DNA of 5,498 nt, taken from positions 1 to 5,498 of the forward strand of contig MKRS01000688.1 in the NCBI GenBank assembly GCA_001897035.1, written 5' to 3'. The position numbers and the translations under genes are program-made. The stretch's first letter is position 1. Each line of letters starts with the position of its first letter. Positions 1 through 5,214 of the stretch are shown in pieces. Under the pieces are notes generated by a model. It had not been told where the DNA came from, did not search any database, and saw only the letters and a list, made by a program, of their open reading frames with translations. This DNA comes from Bacteroidales bacterium 45-6 (GTDB lineage Bacteria > Bacteroidota > Bacteroidia > Bacteroidales > Dysgonomonadaceae).

Positions 1-177
1 GACTTTCTGAAACTGATTCTTCACGAACTTGGACATGCTGAGGGTTTGCCGCATTGCGCTAAAATGAAGTCTTGCATCATGCGTGATGCCGAAGGGAAGA
101 ACAATTTTCCCGAATCAACGGGCTTTTGTCCCTCGTGTAAAAAGTATCTTCAAGGCAAAGGATGGAAGTTGTCCTGA
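1..177 (+). CDS. Archaemetzincin-like (M54-type) zinc metalloprotease, 3' end only
   Basis: An open frame enters from the left edge and ends with TGA at 175-177, giving the last 58 residues of a protein. It carries the metzincin zinc motif HELGHAEGLPH (visible residues 8-18; ligands H8, H12 and H18, catalytic base E9). Next come C19, C25, a Met-turn-like M27 in CIM, and a CPSC pair at C43/C46. Archaemetzincins (MEROPS M54) combine HExxHxxGxxHC with four cysteines that bind a second, structural zinc, so this family fits best. The spacing differs from the textbook M54 signature: five residues rather than four between C19 and C25, and 15 rather than 17 between the Met and the CxxC pair. This suggests a bacterial side branch of the family. 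Predicted role: zinc aminopeptidase or protease; the substrate is unknown. The N-terminal part and any signal peptide lie outside the window. The gene converges with the symporter gene, with 36 bases between the two stop codons and no clear terminator hairpin there. Confidence 0.85.
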   Translation, partial: DFLKLILHELGHAEGLPHCAKMKSCIMRDAEGKNNFPESTGFCPSCKKYLQGKGWKLS

Positions 178-213
178 ATTCAGTCAGGCGAATACCAAGA
201 GGCGGCAAAGCCA

Positions 214-1683
214 CTATTCCTCTTCAAACTTCAAGGCCTTTTCATCGTCAAATTCGTTTTCCCAACGCGAAACTACACAGCTCGCCAACATATTGCCAGT
301 GACATTTATGGAGGTCCTGGCCATATCCATCAACTCGTCGATACCATAAATGGCCATGATGGGCCATATCGGCAAATTGAAAGTGGAAGCCGTGGCGATG
401 AGTATAACCAAGGATGCTCTTGGGACGGCGGCAACCCCCTTGCTGGTGAGTATGAGCGTGAGGCAGATCATCAGTTGCTCCCCAATAGACAGATGTATGC
501 CGGCAGCCTGAGCGACAAATACGGAAGCAAGAGACAAGTAAAGGGTAGTTCCATCCAAATTGAATGTATAGCCAGTGGGGATTACAAACGAAACCACCTT
601 TTTGGAAACGCCAAAACGGCTCATGTTTTCCATCGCTATCGGCAGGGCTGCATCGGAACTTGTAGTGGCAAAGGCTATGGAGACCGGCTCTTTGGCTGCT
701 TTGATAAATTGCCGGATGGGAATTTTATTCCATAAAGCCACTGGCAGCAAAACCAGCAAGACAAACACAATCAAGGCAAGATATAGCGTGAGCAAGAGCA
801 ACAGCAGGTTTTTGAGAATGTCTATGCCTAAATGCCCGACCGTCACGGCAATGGCCGCCCCAACCCCAAAAGGAGCAAAATACATGACGATATTCACAAA
901 CTTGAACATTGTTTCGGACAGACTTTCGGCCAGTTGGAGCATTGGCTTCTTCTTGGAGTCGGGCAGTTGGGCCAGCGCAATTCCAAAAATGAGGCTAAAT
1001 ATCACAATCGGCAACACATTTCCTTCGTAAATTGACTTCACGATTTTTTCGGGAAAAATGTCGATAATATGCTGATCCCATGTCTTCCCTTGTGTGTCGG
1101 GCAAAGTTTGTAGAATGTTTTTGGGTACATCCACATTCGACTTTTCCAGAATGTCAATCACTTGCATTTGCAATTTCCGGTCGTTGGATACAGGCAGATC
1201 CTTGAGCATCTTGTTGGGAACCTCGATTCCCATGCCGGCTCCTGTCAGGTTGATAAACACTAAGCCAATGACAAGGGCAAAAGTGGTGACCACTTCAAAA
1301 TAAAGCAACGATTTCCAAGCCATTTTACCGATTTGCTTCAAGTCTCTGTGAGCTGCAATTCCGACAACGAGTGTCCCAAACAAAAGCGGGGCAATCACCG
1401 TCTTAATCATCCTCAGAAATATGGTGTTCAAGAATTTGAGGTGTTGCGAAAACTCGGGAAAATCCAATCCGATTAAGACGCCAATGCCCATCCCTGTGAA
1501 AATCCATGTAGTGAGGCTTCTCTTCATGCAAGCATACACAAAAACAGCGGTCATAAATGCCCAACGGGAAATCTGCATCGCAACACCGCTCACCGAAAAA
1601 AACGATAACCAATCAAAAACATGAAGTGCCGCTGCAATGGTGAATACAATCAGAATTACAACGAATACCTGGGATTTCTTCAT
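214..1683 (-). CDS. Dicarboxylate/amino acid:cation symporter (DAACS family, GltP-like)
   Basis: A 489-residue inner-membrane secondary transporter of the glutamate/aspartate/C4-dicarboxylate (SDF, DAACS) family; it is complete, with an ATG start and a TAG stop. The family landmarks are in order. The HP1 serine-rich loop AFATTSSDAALP lies at 337-348. The TM7 cation motif NLDGT is at 375-379 inside GYTFNLDGTTLY. The HP2 loop TSKGVAAVPRAS spans 413-424. TM8 DMARTSINVTGN is at 453-464, with the substrate-site D453, R456, T457 and N460. The position matching the Na1-site Asp405 of archaeal GltPh is Asn (N464). As I recall, E. coli GltP, which is proton-coupled, also has Asn there, so proton coupling is plausible but unproven. 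The protein is about 50 residues longer at the N terminus than E. coli GltP. Residues 5-30 and 38-53 look like two extra membrane segments before the canonical TM1 (about 57-73). The loop after TM3 (about 150-215) is also long and polar. No Shine-Dalgarno sequence precedes the start. Glutamate/aspartate is the likeliest substrate; other dicarboxylates are possible. Confidence 0.93.
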   Translation of the reverse strand: MKKSQVFVVILIVFTIAAALHVFDWLSFFSVSGVAMQISRWAFMTAVFVYACMKRSLTTWIFTGMGIGVLIGLDFPEFSQHLKFLNTIFLRMIKTVIAPLLFGTLVVGIAAHRDLKQIGKMAWKSLLYFEVVTTFALVIGLVFINLTGAGMGIEVPNKMLKDLPVSNDRKLQMQVIDILEKSNVDVPKNILQTLPDTQGKTWDQHIIDIFPEKIVKSIYEGNVLPIVIFSLIFGIALAQLPDSKKKPMLQLAESLSETMFKFVNIVMYFAPFGVGAAIAVTVGHLGIDILKNLLLLLLTLYLALIVFVLLVLLPVALWNKIPIRQFIKAAKEPVSIAFATTSSDAALPIAMENMSRFGVSKKVVSFVIPTGYTFNLDGTTLYLSLASVFVAQAAGIHLSIGEQLMICLTLILTSKGVAAVPRASLVILIATASTFNLPIWPIMAIYGIDELMDMARTSINVTGNMLASCVVSRWENEFDDEKALKFEEE

Positions 1684-2153
1684 AATATGTATAGGGATAA
1701 GAATGACCTGAATAAAATCTCCTGTTTATAAAGCGGATTTGCTAACAAACAGCAGATCCTATTTCTGGCCGGACTGATTTTACGACAATAAATTCTTCTC
1801 ACGGCCTAATGCACAAATATGAACATTTTTTACTTGAAGTTCCTGCTAATCTCAATCTGCCAAACGATTGTTTTGTTTTTTTAAGAAATTTGCTGCGTCG
1901 GATTCTTAAAATATTCCGAAAATAAAGGCGATTTTGAAAAAGGATGTGGCGTTGGCCTTCTGTTAAGTGGTTTCCGGCTACTTGGAGCGTACGTTCGCAA
2001 TTAGGTGGTTTTTCTGTTTAATTATTTTATTGTTATATTGTTTTTCAAAATGCCAGATTCAGTAAGGATCTTTACAAAATATAGGCCATTAGGTAGATTT
2101 GATATATCTATGTTTTTGTGCGCGTTATGGCTTCGTTATTTTGTCGTTTCGTC
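1684..2153. other. Non-coding region upstream of the symporter gene and downstream of the fic-like gene
   Basis: This 470-base gap lies between the start of the symporter gene and the stop of the Fic gene, both on the minus strand. It holds no convincing reading frame. It must contain the symporter promoter, but I found no good match to the Bacteroidota TAnnTTTG/TTG pair on the minus strand. One perfect inverted repeat is listed separately (1879-1911). The part from about 1946 to 2000 is GC-richer and contains GTTAAGTGG, which is also found in element E2. A motif reading GCCATAACGCG on the minus strand lies at 2121-2131. These may be the two sides of a worn copy of the intergenic repeat family, but the match is too weak to annotate as a repeat. 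Bases from about 2010 to 2060 are a T-rich stretch with no GC-rich stem, so no intrinsic terminator for the Fic gene is called. Confidence 0.6.
1879..1911. repeat. Perfect 9-bp inverted repeat upstream of the symporter gene
   Basis: TTTTAAGAA (1879-1887) and TTCTTAAAA (1903-1911) are exact reverse complements separated by 15 bases. The stem is AT-rich, and neither strand has a proper T-tract directly after it in the sense needed for an intrinsic terminator. It lies about 195 bases before the symporter start codon, so it could be an operator-like dyad or chance symmetry in AT-rich DNA. The symmetry is seen directly; any role is inference. Confidence 0.4.
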
Positions 2154-3191
2154 CTAAAAATATGTCTTAACCGCAAAGTCAAACTGATTGATAAATATCT
2201 CTTTAAACCGCAAGAGATTGTTCTGTTCATAAAAGAGCAGCATTGCTTTCTTGTAATCTACAGAGTCGATTGTTCTAAAAGAAATGGGACAATGTTTATA
2301 ATTCATTAAAATTGCGTTGCTTACAATTCTTGCTGTTCTCATGTTCCCGTCCATAAATGGTTGAATGTAGGAAATCAACACCAAAATAAGGAATACTTTC
2401 TCAAATATGTTTTCTTTCTTATTTACCAACTTACAAGCTGCTTCCAAAGCTTCTCGTATTTGAAACTCATTGTCAAGCGGTCGATAGTTAGTTCCGGAAA
2501 TACCAACCCGGCGTTTTCTCAGGTTTTTGTCAACAGCCAGCTCTTTTATTAGAATGCTATGAATATCTTCAATTTTGGAAACTTTTAAAGGGATTAAATA
2601 ATCCGGATTTTCGACAATGAAATCTATTGCATCTTTGTGGTTCAGAAGCATAATTGCTTCTTCTTTCGTTTTTCCTGCAGCTGTTTCTTTATCTTTGAGC
2701 AGTCTTTCTGTCTCAAGCAGAGAGTAAGTATTTCCTTCAATTTGCGACGATTTCCAACTTAAATCAATAGCGAGTCTTTCAAGTTCTTTCCTGTACTCAA
2801 ATTCTGACAATTGCGAGATATTCTCAGTATATTTTTGTTGTAAGTCCGAAAGTTTTTCCAGTTCTGTTTCATTTAGAATCTCTACTCTGCCCAACAAATC
2901 AAAAATTTCTAAGTTGAACTCTTCTTTAATTTGTCTTTCATCTATTTCTTTTTCGTAATAACTGTTTAAATCAATCGAATACAATAATTCGTAAGACGGT
3001 GAAATATAATATCTTGTACCTTTCCCTTTTCCCTCCGAGATTATGAATTTCTCGGTCAGTAATTGAGTTAGAATTCGTTTAACCGTCGCATAACTAATTG
3101 AAGCTTCAAACTCTTTATGAATTTCGCTTGAAGAGCAGTTTGCGTTGTTTTGAATGAAATTTATAATTCCTATTTGTCTCGTTTCTGGCAT
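2154..3191 (-). CDS. wHTH-Fic domain protein with catalytic His replaced by Gln
   Basis: The ATG at 3189-3191 gives 345 residues ending in TAG. The frame stays open to a TTG at 3231-3233, but the ATG begins just before the first recognisable domain and is preferred. Residues 3-65 form a winged helix-turn-helix, with a recognition-type helix around SYATVKRIL and a basic wing GKGKGTRYYI. The C-terminal two thirds is a Fic domain. It has an N-terminal inhibitory-helix motif S148xxxE152-G153 of the (S/T)xxxE(G/N) type, a flap-like segment SGTNYRPLDN at 232-241, and the active-site loop QPFMDGNMR at 277-285. The standard loop is HxFx(D/E)GNGRxxR. Here Q277 replaces the catalytic His and M284 replaces the glycine or lysine after GN. 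Canonical Fic enzymes transfer AMP from ATP to a hydroxyl side chain, using that His as base. This copy may be inactive, may use different chemistry, or may act mainly as an ATP-sensing DNA-binding regulator. It stands alone, with no antitoxin-like small partner, and element E1 lies 78 bases before the start. Confidence 0.9.
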   Translation of the reverse strand: MPETRQIGIINFIQNNANCSSSEIHKEFEASISYATVKRILTQLLTEKFIISEGKGKGTRYYISPSYELLYSIDLNSYYEKEIDERQIKEEFNLEIFDLLGRVEILNETELEKLSDLQQKYTENISQLSEFEYRKELERLAIDLSWKSSQIEGNTYSLLETERLLKDKETAAGKTKEEAIMLLNHKDAIDFIVENPDYLIPLKVSKIEDIHSILIKELAVDKNLRKRRVGISGTNYRPLDNEFQIREALEAACKLVNKKENIFEKVFLILVLISYIQPFMDGNMRTARIVSNAILMNYKHCPISFRTIDSVDYKKAMLLFYEQNNLLRFKEIFINQFDFAVKTYF

Positions 3192-3268
3192 AATAGTATG
3201 TTTTAGCTCACAACTGTATAGAATACGGCTCAACCCCCACTGAAAACGAGCTTTATTTTTTTATAATG

Positions 3269-3412
3269 AGCCATAATGACCGGGGCTATGGGCATTTGGC
3301 GGGAGCATTCGCTGTCGTGGAACGACAAAACGAATTGAAAATCAGCGAAGCTACTGCGAGAGCAAAACTGCCGGTATGCTCGTCAGCCAGGGAATGAGCG
3401 TGTACTATGGCC
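3269..3412. repeat. Intergenic imperfect-palindrome element E1
   Basis: This GC-richer element of about 144 bp sits in AT-rich DNA upstream of the Fic gene. The left end reads GAGCCATAATG. The right end, read on the opposite strand, is GGCCATAGTACACG. The arms pair imperfectly over the whole length: GGCT (3284-3287) faces AGCC (3385-3388), and AGCATTCGCTG (3304-3314) faces CAGCGAAGCT (3343-3352) with one bulged base. Near the centre TGTCGT (3313-3318) and ACGACA (3322-3327) form a tight stem with a 3-base loop, as an alternative to part of the outer pairing. The left arm resembles the left part of E3, and the right end resembles the left end of E2. A 43-codon plus-strand frame across it (3266-3397) is best explained by the repeat and is not called as a gene. 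Confidence 0.65.
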
Positions 3413-3834
3413 TGTAGTCTTATGTCATTCAGTCGGTTAAATGTCAGCTGATAAAATGTAAAAACTCTCGAAGCTCACAAATTAGTCGTCTGTCAAAACG
3501 TAATTTCCAATCGAAACGCACAAAAGCTGTCGAGTTTCTTATATTTCTTTTTATTTGTTTTCTGTCTGCACAAAACTGTCACGAATTAACGAATAAAATC
3601 TTAATTTCTTTTCTTGTAAATCATGTTTTCTAACAGTTTTTGTCTTGTTTTGAAAGTCAGAAAGTTAACAAACGGATAAAAGTTTGAAATTGCAACTGAA
3701 TTTTCAAGTTAGTTATTTTTCTTTCTTTTTGTCGCTGTCAAAATAAGATTTGAGCTCGCTAACGAACAAAATATGCTAAAACAGAAGTCTTCTCGTCAAG
3801 TTTGGATATTGCATATTATAGCGTGTTTTTTTAT
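3413..3834. other. AT-rich non-coding stretch between E1 and the ATPase gene
   Basis: About 420 bases with no usable reading frame, many T-runs and low GC. Two near-copies of a 13-14 base word lie exactly 50 bases apart: GCACAAAAGCTGTC (3518-3531) and GCACAAAACTGTC (3568-3580). CTGTCAAAA-type words recur at about 3490 and 3735. On the minus strand, CGCTATAATATGC (3811-3823) lies 11 bases after the ATPase stop codon. It resembles the CYATAAY ends of the repeat elements and also contains TATAAT. This could be a decayed cassette or the extended tail of element E1. I see no promoter or terminator that I would call firmly. Confidence 0.55.
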
Positions 3835-4353
3835 TCACTGTCCTTGTGACATTTTTTTGATTACCTGATTCATTCGAGCTGATAAAGTTCCCGTAACTTC
3901 TATCGTTTCTATGTCAAAATCCCAGATCCATTCATTCAATATTTCATTTACTTGATACCTAAGTTCTGATAATTCAGACTCCGGGCAGGATATTAGATCT
4001 GGGTTCTCAATGGGCACAAATACCAGGAGGTCAATTTCTTTTATTACGTTTTGCACTCTATGATAGATTGATTCAATATTTTCGGAATCACTGATAGCCT
4101 TCATATATGCCAATAAATCAATCGGGCATCTGTCAAAAATGACATTGTCTTCACTTATTGAGATTTGTTTTATTGAGTATTCAAGTTGTTCTATAAAATC
4201 ATCAATATTTGGTGTTTCAGAAAATACATGTCCGAGCTCTTCTAATTCATAATAAGGCTCAGGTCGAAGTTCATAATGACTAAAATATTCAAGTAATTTT
4301 TCTGCTAACGTTGTTTTACCAACTCGATGTGCTCCGGCTATTGCTATTTTCAT
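3835..4353 (-). CDS. P-loop ATPase/kinase-like protein (AAA_28-type)
   Basis: The ATG at 4351-4353 gives 172 residues ending in TGA. The frame continues upstream to a TTG at 4399-4401, but the ATG places the P-loop strand MKIAIAGAHRVGKTT at the very N terminus, as usual for this fold. Walker A is G7-AHRV-GKT14. FDRCPIDLLAY (about 73-83) looks like the DRS/DRC element that follows the Walker-B-like strand in small nucleoside/nucleotide kinase-like NTPases. LLVFVPIE (109-116) is a further core strand. The segment RPEPYYELEE (30-39) probably helps form the acceptor site. This is the pattern of the AAA_28 family, which also covers the NadR C-terminal kinase. The protein should be a cytosolic NTP-binding enzyme, perhaps a small-molecule or nucleotide kinase; the substrate cannot be read from the sequence. 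There is no Shine-Dalgarno sequence, only an A/T-rich leader. Element E2 begins 51 bases before the start, so the gene is probably transcribed on its own. Confidence 0.85.
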   Translation of the reverse strand: MKIAIAGAHRVGKTTLAEKLLEYFSHYELRPEPYYELEELGHVFSETPNIDDFIEQLEYSIKQISISEDNVIFDRCPIDLLAYMKAISDSENIESIYHRVQNVIKEIDLLVFVPIENPDLISCPESELSELRYQVNEILNEWIWDFDIETIEVTGTLSARMNQVIKKMSQGQ

Positions 4354-4404
4354 TTTAAATGTTTCGTTAATGAAAAATAAGTGAAAATCGTCTTCGTCCA
4401 AAAT

Positions 4405-4539
4405 GCTCCATAGTGGTCTCGGCGCTTCCTGCAGTAGTGGATCTGCACTAAACTGTCAATACACCCCAAAAGTTGATGCGAGGCAGAATGTTCAATCATC
4501 CACTTAACCCGCCATCGAGCTAGACACCTGTTATAGGGC
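4405..4539. repeat. Intergenic imperfect-palindrome element E2
   Basis: This element of about 135 bp fills the gap between the DUF3830-like gene and the ATPase gene. Its ends are imperfect inverted repeats: GCTCCATAG at the left (4405-4413) and, on the minus strand, GCCCTATAAC at the right (4530-4539). Inside, AGTGGAT (4436-4442) pairs perfectly with ATCCACT (4498-4504). GGCG (4421-4424) faces CGCC beside it, but with unequal spacing, which gives a stem with extrahelical bases. The minus-strand core GGCGGGTTAAGTGG (4500-4513) matches the plus-strand core of E3 at 11 of 14 positions, so E2 is inverted relative to E3. The left end matches the far end of E1. Long frames through this region are by-products of the repeat. 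Confidence 0.7.
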
Positions 4540-4567
4540 ATTTTTCTTTCAGTCGTTGCGATGTCGA

Positions 4568-4993
4568 TCATTTAGTTGTATCTGTCAAAGAAATTGTCAA
4601 ATCTTGTGACCCATTTTTCCAAATGCTATTCCCAAGGTCAATCAATTTTTGTTTGTCACTTTCAACCACCCTTGCAAAAATGTTGCAAGCGTCCAGCCCT
4701 TTACCGTTACCATAATAGATTCCAAAACAGTTTGCAGTCTTTGTTCTAATGGGCTTTGTCGGCCCGAAAACAACTTCTCCTGGTTCTGTAAAAACTGAAG
4801 CATTCTCCTGAATAATGTCTAATTTGGGTACATCATCTATCCAAATTTCTTGTCCGGAAACCCTTGCATGATTAAACGTTCTAGTAAATGGCAAGATGCT
4901 TTGAAACGCAGTCGAAGTTATCGGTGAATCTTCAAGATAAAATTCAAACTTTATTTCTTGTCCATCTTGAGTTGTAATTTTAAATCCGGTCAT
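4568..4993 (-). CDS. DUF3830-like small protein with cyclophilin-like fold
   Basis: The ATG at 4991-4993 gives 141 residues ending in TGA. An in-frame TTG at 5090-5092 would start inside element E3 and add a Pro/Arg-rich, unstructured 33 residues, so it was rejected. The protein is mostly predicted beta strand. It starts with FKITTQDGQEIKFEFYLED and continues with a short helix and LPF. The marker HARVSGQEIWI is at 42-52, followed by E63-N64, PGEVVFGP at 71-78 and NCFGIYYG at 88-95. NIFARVVE follows at 104-111, then a helix with LGNSIWKNG and a closing strand. The order of HAR-SG, EN, PGE and N-FA matches my recollection of the DUF3830 (cyclophilin-like) family, in which HARWSGE is the hallmark; here Val replaces Trp. 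There is no signal peptide, so it is probably cytosolic. The biochemical role of the family is not established, and I assign none. It lies between elements E3 and E2, 29 bases before the edge of E2. Confidence 0.72.
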   Translation of the reverse strand: MTGFKITTQDGQEIKFEFYLEDSPITSTAFQSILPFTRTFNHARVSGQEIWIDDVPKLDIIQENASVFTEPGEVVFGPTKPIRTKTANCFGIYYGNGKGLDACNIFARVVESDKQKLIDLGNSIWKNGSQDLTISLTDTTK

Positions 4994-5037
4994 ATTTATT
5001 TTTCTTGTTTTAAATGCAGGGTGATGTTTTAAAAATA

Positions 5038-5165
5038 CCCTATAACGTTGAGGGTATGCAACGGGCGGGCTTCGTGGCAAATTCCTTACCAACCGTTATC
5101 GCCTTTGCCAGTGAGCTTTGAACTTGCAAATTGCTTCGAACCCCGCATGAGTATACACTCCCTCA
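5038..5165. repeat. Intergenic imperfect-palindrome element E3
   Basis: This element of about 128 bp lies between the HNH gene and the DUF3830-like gene. It opens with CCCTATAACG (5038-5047). The arms are TGAGGG plus GCGGGCTTCG (5049-5074) and, inverted, CGAACCCCGC plus CCCTCA (5137-5165). The inner blocks match at 9 of 10 bases and the outer blocks at 6 of 6, with different spacing in each arm. A nested perfect 7-bp pair TGGCAAA (5075-5081) and TTTGCCA (5104-5110) lies within. A shorter alternative palindrome pairs ATAACGTTG (5042-5050) with CAACCGTTAT (5090-5099), with one extra base. The core GGCGGGCTTCGTGG (5064-5077) links it to E2, and the left part, with TATAACG, GGGTATG, GGCGGG and TTCG, links it to E1. 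Confidence 0.7.
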
Positions 5166-5214
5166 GCAGCTGTTGTTTTTTGTTAATCAATTCTAATTTC
5201 TGTTTTAAATACTC

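Noticed and set aside
1722..1752. CTGTTT ... AAACAG inverted pair 40-70 bases before the symporter start
   Set aside because: Only 6 bp with a 19-base spacer in AT-rich DNA; it could easily be chance, so no operator is called.
1814..1821. CATATTTG on the minus strand as a Bacteroidota -7 box for the symporter gene
   Set aside because: It differs from TAnnTTTG, and no TTG lies at the expected distance upstream; the nearest is about 31 bases away.
3192..3233. Upstream TTG start for the Fic protein, adding 14 residues
   Set aside because: The in-frame ATG is closer to the wHTH domain. The added residues are not part of a fold, and all three TTG extensions in this region run toward or into the repeats.
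3266..3397. Plus-strand 43-codon frame starting ATGAGCCAT in GC-richer sequence
   Set aside because: It lies almost exactly on the two arms of E1, has no recognisable domain, and its composition is explained by the repeat.
4350..4571. Minus-strand frame of 73 codons between the DUF3830-like and ATPase genes
   Set aside because: It covers element E2, overlaps the ATPase start in another frame and shows no protein-like pattern.
5168..5190. CAGCAGCTGTTG followed by T-run on the plus strand as a terminator
   Set aside because: The stem is short and weak, and the T-run is on the strand opposite to the neighbouring genes.
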